Assembly: GCF_023509015.1 (NCBI RefSeq)
Contig: NZ_CP094975.1
Span: 3,279,501 to 3,343,500, forward strand
Origin: Pseudomonas abieticivorans
GTDB lineage: Bacteria > Pseudomonadota > Gammaproteobacteria > Pseudomonadales > Pseudomonadaceae
Reading direction: 5' to 3'
DNA: 64,000 bases
Below, in pieces: positions 1-9,009 of the stretch; position 1 is the first letter of the stretch, and each line of letters opens with the position of its first letter. The notes under the pieces are model-generated. The model searched no databases and had not been told where the DNA came from. It saw only the letters and a list, made by a program, of their open reading frames with translations. The translations under genes and the position numbers were made by a program.

Positions 1-569
1 TTTGGCCCGGCAGCGTCAGCCCGGGCCAACGTGACCAATTGCAGCGCCTGGGCATACCGATTTTTGTTTCCGAGCCGCACAGCCTGGATGAGTTGGCCGA
101 TCAAATCGAAGCCATCGGGTTGCGCCTCGGTCACCCTGTAAACGCCCACGGCGTTGCGAGCGACGTGCGCCAACGCCTGGTTGCCCTGCGCCAGCACTAC
201 CGCCGCGACGTGCCGCTACGGGTGTTCTATCAGGTCTGGGATGCGCCGTTGTATACCTTGGGTGGGCGGCAAATCATCAGCGATGCGTTGCGCGCCTGTG
301 GCGGGGTGAATGTATTTGCCGAGCTGACTTTGCCCGCGCCGCAGGTCAGCATCGAGGCGGTATTGCAACGTGATCCTCAAGTGATTTTGGTGGCCGAGCC
401 AACCCAGGTAGCGGCCTGGGCCAGGTGGCCGCAGGTGGCAGCGGTTCGCGAGGGCCGGGTGTGGCTGCGCGAAGCGGCGCTGGAGCGGCCTAGCGGGGGG
501 ATGATCGCGGCCGTCGAGCGGCTATGCCGGCAGATGGGCGCGGTGACTACAACGCCGGGGTCCAGGTAA
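1..569 (+). CDS. Cobalamin ABC transporter periplasmic binding protein, BtuF-like (5' truncated)
   Basis: This is the C-terminal part of a class III periplasmic binding protein of the BtuF/FecB type, which would carry vitamin B12 or a corrinoid to an inner-membrane ABC transporter. The reading frame is already open at base 3 and the true start lies outside the window. The visible part has the late-domain features of this family: a GI-P-FVSEP strand, a long helix, and near the end a 'WPQVAAVREGRVW' strand. It runs tail to tail into the BtuB-type receptor gene, and the two stops overlap by 23 bp. That pairing supports a B12 substrate over a siderophore, but the substrate is inferred from context. 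Confidence 0.8.
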   Translation, partial: WPGSVSPGQRDQLQRLGIPIFVSEPHSLDELADQIEAIGLRLGHPVNAHGVASDVRQRLVALRQHYRRDVPLRVFYQVWDAPLYTLGGRQIISDALRACGGVNVFAELTLPAPQVSIEAVLQRDPQVILVAEPTQVAAWARWPQVAAVREGRVWLREAALERPSGGMIAAVERLCRQMGAVTTTPGSR

Positions 570-2415
570 ACCCCAAGGTGAACGCCCGGCCTTCCTCGCG
601 ATAACCCTGGCTTTGGCCGTCATAGCTGTACAGCACCCGGCTGTACTGCCGATCAAGCAGGTTGTCGACCTTGAACGTCAGCTTCAACTCAGATGTCGCC
701 GCCCAACTGCTGCGCAAACCGAGTAACCCATACCCGGCAATCGCCTGCTGGTTGGCCGCGTCGTTGTAGCTGCTGCTCACCGCCTGCCAACCGATCCCCA
801 GGCCCAAGCGGTCAAATTGCCGGTCCAGGTCCCAGCTTAACGTACGCCGTGCCCGACGGTTCAGGGTATGGCCGCTGTCGCGGTCACGCGGGTCGAGCAG
901 CGCCAGGCTCAGGTTGCTGTCCCAGCCAAACAATTGCTGGCGCAAGGTGCTTTCAGCGCCATAGATACGTGCACTGCCGATGTTTTGCGGGCGAAAGTCG
1001 CCGTCCAGCACGATGGCGTCGGTCAAGTCTGTACGGTACAGCGAGGTTTCCATCCGGGTGGTATCGCTCAGGCGGCTGCGCCACTGTACTTCGTAACTCC
1101 TGGAGTGTTCGGGCTTGAGCGTGGGGTTGCTGAAGTCCGGGTAGTACAGGTCGTTGAACGTCGGTGCGCGAAAGCCTTCGCTGTAGGACATTACCCAATC
1201 GTTGTCTGCGTTGGCGAACAGCGTCAGCGCGGCACTCCAGGTGTTCTGCCCGCCGAACTGCTGATTGTCGTCACGGCGCAGGCCAATCTGCGTGGCGAAG
1301 GCATCGGTGCGATAGCTGTGCTGCAGGAACACGGCGCGGTTCCAGCGGCTGCTTTCGCTGAAGTCGGTGCTGCTGTCGACCCGGTCCACATAGGCGTCCA
1401 CGCCGCCCAACACGCTGTTGTGCTCGTCCAGCGTCAGGGTGTTCTGCCAGCCCAGGGAGTCGCGGTCAGTGTTGAACACAAACTGCTCGTCGCTGAGGGT
1501 GTCTCTGGAGTGCTCGCGGTTTTCGCTGTGGCCCAGTTCCAGGCGGCTTTTCCAGCGTTCGGTCAGTTGCGCATCGGCGTAGGCGCTTACGCTTGAAACC
1601 TGAAAGTCGCTGTAGGGCTTTTGCCCTACCGAGGTGAACGTGGTGCTGTCGAATCGTCCGAACGGGTTGTCGTACTCGTTCTTGCCCTGATTATCCAGCG
1701 CATTGAAGCCGACTTCCACGTCATCACTCATTTGGTGGCTGAAGCTCAGGCTCAGGGCGCGGTTGCGATAGGCGTCGTGGTCGCCGTCGGTGGCGAAGGA
1801 GCGATGGGTACGGTCGATACCGGCGCTTTCATCCAGCCCGGCGCTCAGGGCGAACCGGGTGTTCTGGTCGGCACCCGAGACACCCAGGTTGCGCTGCCAG
1901 CGCTGCTGGCTGCCCATCGCCATTTGTACCCGGCCGTGCAGGCCGGTCTGGTCTGCGCGGCGGGTAAAAATCTGAATCACCCCGCCCATGGCGTCGGCCC
2001 CGTAGATCGCCGAGCGGGCGCCGCGCAGCACTTCCACCCGTTCGATCTGATCGACGCTGAGATTCTGCAGGTTGCTGTCTGCGGACGTGGCGGTGGCGAT
2101 GCGCACGCCATCCACCAACACCAACGTCTGGGACGACTGCAGGCCACGCACGAAGATGCCCGGCAGGCTGCCACGGCCACCACTTTGCGCGACTTGCACG
2201 CCGGGTACGCGTTCGAGCAGGTCTACCACGCTGGCAGGCTGCAGGCGGTCAATGTCGGCACGGGTAAACACGGTATTGGCGGTGCTGCTGCCGTCGCGCG
2301 ATTCGGCCACGCGGTTGGCGCTGATGACCATGTCATCGAGCTTCAGCGGTTGATCATCAGCCAGGGCATCGGGAGGGCACAGCAGGGCAAACGGCAAGAG
2401 CAGGGCGGGGCGCAT
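547..2415 (-). CDS. btuB: TonB-dependent vitamin B12 receptor BtuB
   Basis: Outer-membrane TonB-dependent receptor of 622 residues, the usual size for BtuB. It starts with a signal peptide ending near ALA-DD. A TonB box (LDDMVISANR) follows, very like the DTLVVTANR of known BtuB proteins. The plug domain comes next (VVDLLERVPGV, then VLVDGVRI and VEVLRGARSAIYGADAMGG), and then the beta-barrel. The last residues form the aromatic-rich final strand expected of a barrel protein. The gene lies 57 bp downstream of dxs on the same strand, with a perfect hairpin in the gap. There is no room for a cobalamin riboswitch directly upstream. A BtuF-like gene converges on it. The B12 substrate is likely but not proven by sequence. 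Confidence 0.88.
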   Translation of the reverse strand: MRPALLLPFALLCPPDALADDQPLKLDDMVISANRVAESRDGSSTANTVFTRADIDRLQPASVVDLLERVPGVQVAQSGGRGSLPGIFVRGLQSSQTLVLVDGVRIATATSADSNLQNLSVDQIERVEVLRGARSAIYGADAMGGVIQIFTRRADQTGLHGRVQMAMGSQQRWQRNLGVSGADQNTRFALSAGLDESAGIDRTHRSFATDGDHDAYRNRALSLSFSHQMSDDVEVGFNALDNQGKNEYDNPFGRFDSTTFTSVGQKPYSDFQVSSVSAYADAQLTERWKSRLELGHSENREHSRDTLSDEQFVFNTDRDSLGWQNTLTLDEHNSVLGGVDAYVDRVDSSTDFSESSRWNRAVFLQHSYRTDAFATQIGLRRDDNQQFGGQNTWSAALTLFANADNDWVMSYSEGFRAPTFNDLYYPDFSNPTLKPEHSRSYEVQWRSRLSDTTRMETSLYRTDLTDAIVLDGDFRPQNIGSARIYGAESTLRQQLFGWDSNLSLALLDPRDRDSGHTLNRRARRTLSWDLDRQFDRLGLGIGWQAVSSSYNDAANQQAIAGYGLLGLRSSWAATSELKLTFKVDNLLDRQYSRVLYSYDGQSQGYREEGRAFTLGFTWTPAL

Positions 2416-2434
2416 GGGCGAGGTCCGTAACCAG

Positions 2435-2468
2435 CCCTTGCCGGGGCGTCGTGGCGCCCCGGCAAGGG
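2435..2468 (-). terminator. Perfect 14-bp hairpin between dxs and btuB
   Basis: A perfect inverted repeat with arms CCCTTGCCGGGGCG and CGCCCCGGCAAGGG around a 6-nt loop fills most of the dxs-btuB gap. No T-run follows on the minus strand, so it is not a textbook intrinsic terminator. It may slow or trim the dxs transcript, or protect its 3' end. Confidence 0.55.
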
Positions 2469-2472
2469 TGTA

Positions 2473-4371
2473 TCAGAGGCCGAGCAGTTGCAGGCGCAAC
2501 GCTACGGCGGCTTCGATGCCGGCTTCGTCCAGGCCGCACTCGGCGAGCATTTGCGCAGGCTTGGCGTGCTCGACGTAAATGTCCGGCAGGCCAAGGTGCA
2601 GCACTGGCTTGAGCAGGTTCTCGCGGGCGAGGAACTCGCTGACAGCCGCACCGGCGCCGCCCATGATGGCATTCTCTTCGAGAGTGACCAGCAGATCGTG
2701 GCGGCCGGCGATGTCGCGCACCAGTGCTTCGTCCAGCGGCTTGACGAAGCGCATGTCGACCACGGTGGCATCGAGCTTCTCGGCCACCTTCAGCGCCTCG
2801 GCCAACTGCACGCCAAACACCAGGAAGGCGGTCTTGCTGCCTTCGCGACGTACAATCCCTTTGCCGATCTGCAGTGGCTCCAGGCCGCTTTCGATGGTGG
2901 CGTTGGGGCCGGTGCCGCGCGGGTAGCGCACGGCGGCCGGGCCTGGGTAGAGGTGGCCGGTGGTGAGCATCTTGCGCAGCTCGTTTTCATCGCTCGGCGT
3001 CATCACCAGCATGCCGGGGATACAGCGCAGGTACGACAGGTCGTAGCTGCCGGCATGGGTCGGGCCGTCTTCGCCCACCAGGCCTGCGCGGTCGATGGCA
3101 AACAGTACGTCGAGGTTCTGCACGGCCACATCGTGGATCAGTTGATCGTAGGCACGCTGCAGGAACGTCGAGTAAATCGCCACCACCGGCTTGGCGCCTT
3201 CGCAGGCCATGCCCGCCGCCAGGGTGACGGCGTGCTGCTCGGCGATGGCCACGTCGAAGTAGCGCTCCGGGAAGCGCTCGCTGAAAGCCACCAGGTCCGA
3301 GCCTTCCTTCATCGCCGGGGTGATGCCGACCAAGCGTTCGTCAGCCTCGGCCATGTCGCACAGCCACTGGCCGAACACCGTGGAGTATTTTGGCCCGCCG
3401 GCTTTTTTCGGCGTGGCGGCAGGGGCGTTCAAAGGCTCGAGCTTGGTGATCGCGTGGTAGCCGATCGGATCGGCTTCGGCCGGGGCGAAGCCCTTGCCCT
3501 TCTTGGTGACCACGTGCAGGAACTGCGGGCCCTTGAGGTCGCGCATGTTGCGCAGCGTGGCGATCAGGGTTGGCAGGTCGTGGCCATCGATCGGGCCGAT
3601 GTAGTTCCAGCCCAGCTCTTCGAACAGGGTGCCGGGGACCAGCATGCCCTTGGCGTATTCTTCGGTGCGGCGGGCAATTTCCCAGGCGCCCGGCAGGCGC
3701 GAGAGCACTTTCTTGCTGCCTTCGCGCATGCTGGCGTAGGTGCGGCTGGAAAGGATCTTGGCCAGGTAATTGGACAGCCCGCCGACGTTGCGCGAAATCG
3801 ACATGTCGTTGTCGTTGAGCACTACCAACATGTCGGCACCGACTTCCGGCGCGTGGTTCAGCGCTTCGAACGCCATGCCCGCGGTCAGCGCGCCGTCACC
3901 GATCACGGCGATCGACTTGCGCCCGCTGTTTTGCAGGCGGGCGGCGATGGCCATGCCCAGTGCGGCGCTGATCGAGGTGCTGGAGTGGCCGACGCCAAAG
4001 GTGTCGTACTCGCTCTCGCTGCGACGCGGGAAGGCAGCGATGCCGTCCTTCTGGCGCAGGCTAGCCATGCGCTCGCGACGGCCGGTGAGGATCTTGTGCG
4101 GGTAGGCCTGATGGCCCACGTCCCACACCAGGCGGTCATCCGGGGTGTCGAAGACGTAGTGCAGGGCCACGGTCAGTTCGATCACGCCGAGGCCGGCACC
4201 AAAATGCCCGCCTGTCTGGCCGACCGTGTAGAGCAACTCCAGGCGCAGTTCATCGGCCAGGGTTTCCAGCTCGGCTTCACCCAGGCGGCGCAAGCCGTCC
4301 GGCGTATTGGCACGGTCCAGCAGGGGCGTCAGCGGGCGTTCGCGGGGAATCTCTTGAAACGTCGTGGGCAT
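2473..4371 (-). CDS. dxs: 1-deoxy-D-xylulose-5-phosphate synthase
   Basis: Thiamine-diphosphate enzyme that condenses pyruvate and glyceraldehyde 3-phosphate. It is the first step of the MEP isoprenoid pathway and also feeds thiamine and pyridoxal synthesis. The protein is 632 residues, the normal length. It has the GHQAYPHK segment, the ThDP motif starting [15 protein letters not shown] and ending in NDNDMSIS, and the transketolase-like middle domain with the catalytic Glu region ([10 protein letters not shown]). I chose the ATG that gives [13 protein letters not shown], matching Pseudomonas homologues; an in-frame ATG four codons upstream is possible. It lies downstream of ispA and xseB on the same strand, so the isoprenoid genes are probably co-transcribed. 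Confidence 0.98.
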   Translation of the reverse strand: MPTTFQEIPRERPLTPLLDRANTPDGLRRLGEAELETLADELRLELLYTVGQTGGHFGAGLGVIELTVALHYVFDTPDDRLVWDVGHQAYPHKILTGRRERMASLRQKDGIAAFPRRSESEYDTFGVGHSSTSISAALGMAIAARLQNSGRKSIAVIGDGALTAGMAFEALNHAPEVGADMLVVLNDNDMSISRNVGGLSNYLAKILSSRTYASMREGSKKVLSRLPGAWEIARRTEEYAKGMLVPGTLFEELGWNYIGPIDGHDLPTLIATLRNMRDLKGPQFLHVVTKKGKGFAPAEADPIGYHAITKLEPLNAPAATPKKAGGPKYSTVFGQWLCDMAEADERLVGITPAMKEGSDLVAFSERFPERYFDVAIAEQHAVTLAAGMACEGAKPVVAIYSTFLQRAYDQLIHDVAVQNLDVLFAIDRAGLVGEDGPTHAGSYDLSYLRCIPGMLVMTPSDENELRKMLTTGHLYPGPAAVRYPRGTGPNATIESGLEPLQIGKGIVRREGSKTAFLVFGVQLAEALKVAEKLDATVVDMRFVKPLDEALVRDIAGRHDLLVTLEENAIMGGAGAAVSEFLARENLLKPVLHLGLPDIYVEHAKPAQMLAECGLDEAGIEAAVALRLQLLGL

Positions 4372-4424
4372 CAGGCGAATCATTATAGGTGTGAAGAGGC
4401 GGCAGTTTACCTTATGCAGCGCTG

Positions 4425-4452
4425 GCTGCCCACGCAGTGGTGCGTTGGCAGC
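4425..4452 (-). terminator. Hairpin in the ispA-dxs gap
   Basis: GCTGCC-C-ACGCA, a GTGG loop, then TGCGT-T-GGCAGC: a stem of 11 pairs with one mismatch in the 96-bp gap downstream of ispA. It has no T-run and may be an attenuator or processing structure between the two genes. Confidence 0.4.
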
Positions 4453-4467
4453 CGCGGCGGCAAGGCT

Positions 4468-5355
4468 TCAGTTGCGACGGTCGACGATATAGCGGGCCAG
4501 ATCGCGCAGTGGCTCGGCGCCTTCGCCAAACGGGCGCAGGGCATGCAGGGCCAGGTCACGCAGTTCCAGCGCATAGGCTTTGGCAGCGTCCAGGCCCAGA
4601 AGTGCCGGGTACGTTGGCTTGTCGCGGGCAATGTCGGCGCCTTGGCGTTTGCCCAGGGTCGCGGTATCGCTTTCGACGTCCAGAATGTCGTCCTGCACCT
4701 GGAACGCCAGGCCGATGGCCTGGGCATAGGCCTGCAGGGCCTTGAGCTCGGAAGCATCGGCGCGGCCACTGGCCAGCGCGCCCAGCTTGACGCTGGCCTC
4801 GATCAACGCGCCGGTCTTGTGCCGGTGCATGTATTCCAGGGCTTTCTGATCAAGCTTGAGGCCCACCGAACCCAGGTCGATCGCCTGGCCACCGACCATG
4901 CCGGCGGGGCCTGCGGCCAAGGCCAGGGCTTGCACCATCAACAGCCGCGTGGCGTCTTGCTGGGGGCTGAGCTGGGGGTCCAGCAGGGCGGTGAAGGCCA
5001 GGCTCTGCAGGCCGTCACCGGCGAGAATCGCGCAGGCTTCATCGAACGCCTTGTGGGTGGTCGGCTGGCCGCGGCGCAAGTCGTCATCGTCCATCGCCGG
5101 CAGGTCGTCGTGCACCAGGGAGTAGGCGTGGATCAATTCCACCGCGCAGGCGGCGCCATTGGCCAGCTCCGGTTCGCCACCCAGCGTTTCGCAGGCCGCG
5201 TAAGCCAGCAGCGGGCGCACGCGCTTGCCGCCATTCATCACGCTGTAGCGCATGGCTTCATACAGGCGCGCCAATTCCGGCGTCGGGGCCACGAACAGGC
5301 CCTGCAACGCCTCATTGACGCGGACCTGGCAACGGCTCTGGTAGCGATCGATCAT
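4468..5355 (-). CDS. ispA: Geranyl/farnesyl diphosphate synthase
   Basis: Trans-prenyltransferase that builds C15 farnesyl diphosphate from IPP and DMAPP in the cytoplasm, for quinones and undecaprenyl phosphate. It has 295 residues. The first aspartate-rich motif is at about 83-93 ([11 protein letters not shown] followed by RRG) and the second at about 222-226 (DDILD); both bind the Mg-diphosphate. The GGKRVRPLL segment at 42-50 is the IPP-binding region. The start overlaps the end of xseB by 4 bp, the usual translational coupling of xseB-ispA-dxs in gammaproteobacteria. Confidence 0.97.
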   Translation of the reverse strand: MIDRYQSRCQVRVNEALQGLFVAPTPELARLYEAMRYSVMNGGKRVRPLLAYAACETLGGEPELANGAACAVELIHAYSLVHDDLPAMDDDDLRRGQPTTHKAFDEACAILAGDGLQSLAFTALLDPQLSPQQDATRLLMVQALALAAGPAGMVGGQAIDLGSVGLKLDQKALEYMHRHKTGALIEASVKLGALASGRADASELKALQAYAQAIGLAFQVQDDILDVESDTATLGKRQGADIARDKPTYPALLGLDAAKAYALELRDLALHALRPFGEGAEPLRDLARYIVDRRN

Positions 5356-5594
5356 TCAGGTTGTTCCGCATCGAACGGTTCGGTGGCCAGTTCGCCATCG
5401 CGCTCCAGCAGCACCTGCACCTTCTGTTCGGCCTGGGCCAACGCAGCCTGGCAGTCGCGAGTCAGGCCGATGCCTTGTTCAAAGGCCGTCAGCGAGTCTT
5501 CCAGCGACAGCTCGCCGTTTTCCAGGCGCTCGACCAGGGTTTGCAGATCCGCGAGGGATTGCTCGAAATCCACGGAAGCTTTTTTACGGGCCAT
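5352..5594 (-). CDS. xseB: Exodeoxyribonuclease VII small subunit
   Basis: An 80-residue all-helical protein that binds in several copies to XseA to form exonuclease VII, which degrades single-stranded DNA. The sequence shows the family core ([26 protein letters not shown]) with regular heptads, and a charged, acidic tail. Length and position directly upstream of ispA, with a 4-bp overlap, are typical. The large subunit gene xseA is not in this window. Confidence 0.95.
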   Translation of the reverse strand: MARKKASVDFEQSLADLQTLVERLENGELSLEDSLTAFEQGIGLTRDCQAALAQAEQKVQVLLERDGELATEPFDAEQPE

Positions 5595-5828
5595 GGCGGC
5601 TATCTCGACAGGTTTGGAAACGGCGCGACACTAGCAGAGGCGGGGCCTGCGGGCAAATCACCCGGTGTAAAACACTGTTGTCGCATTGGCGTGCAGGGGT
5701 ACAGGGTAAACCAAAGCGAATGGTCGCAGGCGAACTTGGCGTGGGAAGGGGGCTTGCGTTGCGCCGGGCCCTAGGGTTTAGAGCCTGCGGCAAATTGTCG
5801 CGAAGCTCAATAAGTGGCTATTTGCCAT

Positions 5829-5855
5829 TAAAGCTGAATCGATTCATGTCGATGC
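5829..5855 (+). promoter_or_regulatory. Possible FliA (sigma-28) promoter of the chemoreceptor gene
   Basis: TAAA, 15 bases, then GTCGATGC, placed 34 nt upstream of the chemoreceptor ATG. The Pseudomonas sigma-28 consensus is roughly TAAA-N15-GCCGATAA, so the second box matches only 5 of 8. It overlaps a 7-bp inverted repeat (TCGATGC, 5-nt gap, GCATCGA; 5849-5867) that could be an operator. The rest of the 294-bp gap 5595-5888 shows no gene. Confidence 0.35.
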
Positions 5856-5888
5856 TAGTGGCATCGATATTTCAGGCAGGAAGCGTCC

Positions 5889-7520
5889 ATGAACTTAAGA
5901 ACCTTGAACATCGCCCCGCGTGCATTGGTGTGCTTCGGTTTTTTCACCGTACTGGTCACCGGGCTCGGCGTATTTTCGCTGATGCAGGCTTCAGCCCTCA
6001 AAGGTTCCCGCGAACTGGTGCAAGACAACGTATTGCCCACCGTGCAGAGCATCGGCCAGATTCGCAATGACCTGACCAGCATCCGCCTCTACAACACCAG
6101 CATGCGCTTGGCGCAAACTACCGAAGCGTTGGCTGCGCCGCGCCGGTTGGTGAATCAGGCGCGCACTGACCTGCAGGCCCACGCCCAGCAACTGTCGCCG
6201 CTGTTGATCACCGAGCGTGGCCAACAGGTGTTTAGCCAACTGAAGATCGACCTGGGCAATTATCTCGGCGTGCACGAGCGTTACTTGCAAGCCGTGGAGC
6301 AGAAGAACGAGGCCGCCATCAGTGCCTTCACCGCGCCATCCGGGGAAATGACCATCGCCGCAGATCGCGTTGCCAAAGGCATCGACGAACTCAGCCGGTT
6401 GACCGAGGGCAAGGTGCGCGACACCGATGCCGAAGCGGACGCGCTGTATGCCAGCACCCGCAACGTTACCCTGCTGGCGATTGGCGTGGCGGTGGCGGCA
6501 ACCCTGCTATTGGCCTGGCTGTTTACCCGCAGCTTGAGCGGCCCGCTGGCCCGCGCCCTGGCCGTGGCCGAGCGCATTGCCAACAACGATTTCAGCCAGG
6601 CCGTAGCGCTGGATGGCCAGGACGAGCCGGGTCGCCTGCTGGCGGCTTTGGCGACCATGCAAGACAACCTGCGCCGCACCTTGGGCAGCCTGGGCGACTC
6701 GTCCAATCAGTTGGCCTCGATGTCCGAGGAAATGACCGCCGTTACCGAAGACGCCCTGCGCGGCATCCAGCGCCAGAACGACGAAATCGTCTTGGCCGCC
6801 ACGGCCATCAACCAGATGAGCGCAGCGGTGGAGGAGGTGGCCCGCAACGCCTCCCACGCCTCCGATGCTGCGCGCGACTCCAGCCAGTCCGCCGAAACCG
6901 GCCGCCAGCGCGTCGAGCAAACCGTCAGCGTGATCAGCGACCTGCGCGCCTCGGTGCAAGTCACCGCCGATGAAATCGACGGCCTGGCCGGGCAAGTGCA
7001 CAACATCAGCGGGGTGCTCGACGTGATTCGCGGCATTGCCGACCAGACCAACTTGCTGGCCCTCAACGCTGCCATCGAAGCCGCCCGTGCGGGTGAAGCG
7101 GGCCGTGGTTTTGCCGTGGTCGCCGACGAAGTCCGCGCCCTGGCCCACCGCACCCAGCAGTCCACCGCCGAAATCGAACAGATGATCGACGCCATCCAGA
7201 GCGGCACCGGCAAGGCCGTGAGCGCCATGGGCCATTGCAGCACGCAGGCGCAAACCAGCCAGCAAGTCGCCGAAGCCGCCGGCCAGGCGCTGACGGACAT
7301 CATCGCCAGCGTGGTGCAGATCAACGAACGCAATGTCACCATCGCCACGGCGACGGAAGAACAGGCCCAAGTGGCGCGTGAGGTCGATCGTAACCTGACC
7401 AGTATCCGCGATTTGGCCGGGCAGACGGCGGCGGGGGCGAATCAGACGTCGGCGGCGAGCGGGGAGTTGTCGCAGGTGGCGGTGGGGCTGAATCAGATGT
7501 TGCAGCGGTTTAGTCTCTGA
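5889..7520 (+). CDS. Methyl-accepting chemotaxis protein
   Basis: Transmembrane chemoreceptor of 543 residues that would signal to CheA/CheW. A short N-terminal tail is followed by TM1 (about 12-31), a periplasmic domain of about 160 residues predicted to be a four-helix bundle (4HB_MCP type), TM2 (about 193-213), a HAMP domain, and the long cytoplasmic signalling coiled coil. The hairpin tip contains [18 protein letters not shown], the conserved MCP signature. The protein ends [10 protein letters not shown], with no NWETF-type pentapeptide for CheR/CheB tethering. The ligand cannot be predicted. A Shine-Dalgarno sequence (AGGAAG) precedes the ATG. The gene stands alone, with no che genes beside it. 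Confidence 0.93.
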   Translation: MNLRTLNIAPRALVCFGFFTVLVTGLGVFSLMQASALKGSRELVQDNVLPTVQSIGQIRNDLTSIRLYNTSMRLAQTTEALAAPRRLVNQARTDLQAHAQQLSPLLITERGQQVFSQLKIDLGNYLGVHERYLQAVEQKNEAAISAFTAPSGEMTIAADRVAKGIDELSRLTEGKVRDTDAEADALYASTRNVTLLAIGVAVAATLLLAWLFTRSLSGPLARALAVAERIANNDFSQAVALDGQDEPGRLLAALATMQDNLRRTLGSLGDSSNQLASMSEEMTAVTEDALRGIQRQNDEIVLAATAINQMSAAVEEVARNASHASDAARDSSQSAETGRQRVEQTVSVISDLRASVQVTADEIDGLAGQVHNISGVLDVIRGIADQTNLLALNAAIEAARAGEAGRGFAVVADEVRALAHRTQQSTAEIEQMIDAIQSGTGKAVSAMGHCSTQAQTSQQVAEAAGQALTDIIASVVQINERNVTIATATEEQAQVAREVDRNLTSIRDLAGQTAAGANQTSAASGELSQVAVGLNQMLQRFSL

Positions 7521-7535
7521 ATGTCAGGGCCTGGC

Positions 7536-7743
7536 CTACTTGGTGGGCAGGCCCAAGCGCTGTTTAGCAGCCTCGTATAGGACTTCGCGCTCCCGTTTCC
7601 AACCGCTACCACGAAGACGACAATTGCCTTTTCAAGCACCTGATAGATCAGGCGATATCCAACTGTCTGTAGGTCATCCAGGCTAACCTGGGCACTCTGC
7701 TGGGCTATTTGCGACCAGTGGAACTTAAGTACCTTGAGTACGA
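7536..7743 (-). pseudogene. Remnant of a RelE/StbE-type toxin gene (frameshifted, N-terminus lost)
   Basis: On the minus strand one frame reads KFHWSQIAQQSAQVSLDD and continues LQTVGYRLIYQVLEKAIVVF, then VVAVG. The adjacent frame continues KREREVLYEAAKQRLGLPTK and a stop. Joined by one missing base, this matches the C-terminal half of RelE-family mRNA interferases, whose hallmark is GYRLVYQV...VVVFVxxVGKRERxxVYxxA. The N-terminal half of RelE is missing, an in-frame stop lies upstream of the remnant, and no RelB-like antitoxin gene is visible. I call it a decayed toxin gene. The reconstruction is mine from translation by eye. Confidence 0.7.
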
Positions 7744-7788
7744 GTCATTGCCCGTATACTGTACATAAAAACAGTATTCGGGTTTCCC

Positions 7789-9009
7789 ATGCAACTCATC
7801 GACAAGCTCAGCATCCTCGCCGACGCCGCCAAATACGACGCCAGTTGCGCCAGCAGCGGTGCGCCCAAGCGCAGCTCCGAGGGCAAGGCTGGCCTGGGCG
7901 CCACCGATGGCATGGGCATTTGCCACAGCTACACGCCGGATGGTCGTTGCGTGTCGCTGCTCAAGGTGCTGCTTACCAACTTCTGCCTGTACGACTGCCA
8001 GTATTGCGTCAACCGCCGCTCCAGCGATGTGCCTCGCGCGCGTTTCAGCCCGGAAGAAGTGGTTACCCTGACCCTGGACTTTTACAAGCGTAATTGCGTG
8101 AGCGGGCTGTTCCTGAGCTCGGGCATCATCCGTTCGGCCGACTACACCATGGAGCAATTGGTGCGGGTGGCCAAGCTGCTGCGCGAAGAACATGAATTCC
8201 GCGGCTACATCCACCTCAAGACCATCCCCGATGCCGATCCCTTGCTGATCGAAGAGGCTGGCCGCTACGCCGATCGGCTCAGCGTGAACATCGAGCTGCC
8301 AACCGACGCCAGCCTGCAAACCCTGGCGCCCGAGAAAGACGTCGCGTCGATCAAGCAGGCCATGCGCACCATCTACACCGGCGTCGAAACCGTACGCAAC
8401 GAACCCCGTGCGCCACGCTTCGCCCCGGCTGGCCAAAGCACCCAGTTGATCGTTGGCGCCGACGACACCGACGACAGCACCATCCTGCACAGCGCCGAGT
8501 CGCTGTATGGCAATTTCCGCCTGCGCCGGGTCTATTACTCAGCCTTCAGCCCCATCCCCAACAGCCCGAAAAGTGTGCCGCTGGCAGCGCCCCCGCTAAT
8601 GCGCGAGCACCGCCTGTACCAGGCCGACTTTTTGCTGCGCAGCTATGGCTTCAAGGCCGACGAACTGCTCAAGGGGCCGGGCGACCTGGCGTTGGACATC
8701 GACCCGAAACTGGCCTGGGCATTGGACAACCGCGAGGTGTTCCCGCTGGACCTCAACCGCGCGGAACCGGCCTTGATCGCGCGCATTCCCGGCATCGGCC
8801 TGCGCACCACCCAGCGCCTGGTAGAACTGCGCCGCGAACGCCGCATCCGCTACGAAGACCTCACGCGCCTGCGCTGCGTACTGGCCAAGGCCAAGCCGTT
8901 TTTCATCACCAGCGACTACCACCCCACCCAGGCCGAAAGCTCCAGCTTCAACCTGCGCGACCTGCTGCGCGACCGCCCGCAGCCGCAACAGATGGGCCTG
9001 TGGGGATGA
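7789..9009 (+). CDS. Putative DNA modification/repair radical SAM protein
   Basis: Radical SAM enzyme of 406 residues with the [4Fe-4S] motif CLYDCQYC at Cys66, Cys70 and Cys73, preceded by a glycine-rich segment (KAGLGATDGMGIC). The C-terminal third carries a helix-hairpin-helix (LIARIPGIGLRTTQRLVELR) of the type that binds DNA non-specifically. This architecture corresponds to the family annotated as putative DNA modification/repair radical SAM protein (TIGR03916, from memory), whose reaction is unknown. The next gene overlaps it by ATGA and encodes the usual partner of this family, so the two probably act together on DNA or nucleotides. Substrate and pathway are unknown. Confidence 0.88.
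   Translation: MQLIDKLSILADAAKYDASCASSGAPKRSSEGKAGLGATDGMGICHSYTPDGRCVSLLKVLLTNFCLYDCQYCVNRRSSDVPRARFSPEEVVTLTLDFYKRNCVSGLFLSSGIIRSADYTMEQLVRVAKLLREEHEFRGYIHLKTIPDADPLLIEEAGRYADRLSVNIELPTDASLQTLAPEKDVASIKQAMRTIYTGVETVRNEPRAPRFAPAGQSTQLIVGADDTDDSTILHSAESLYGNFRLRRVYYSAFSPIPNSPKSVPLAAPPLMREHRLYQADFLLRSYGFKADELLKGPGDLALDIDPKLAWALDNREVFPLDLNRAEPALIARIPGIGLRTTQRLVELRRERRIRYEDLTRLRCVLAKAKPFFITSDYHPTQAESSSFNLRDLLRDRPQPQQMGLWG

Noticed and set aside
2416..2472. Cobalamin riboswitch upstream of btuB
   Set aside because: The gap is 57 bp and is occupied by a simple hairpin; no B12 box (GCCACTG-like) is visible.
2488..5634. A very long open frame (over 1000 codons) on the plus strand opposite dxs, ispA and xseB
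   Set aside because: It lies fully antisense to well-conserved genes, has no family motif, and its composition (Gly, Val, Gln, Ala, His rich) is what the reverse complement of high-GC coding sequence gives.
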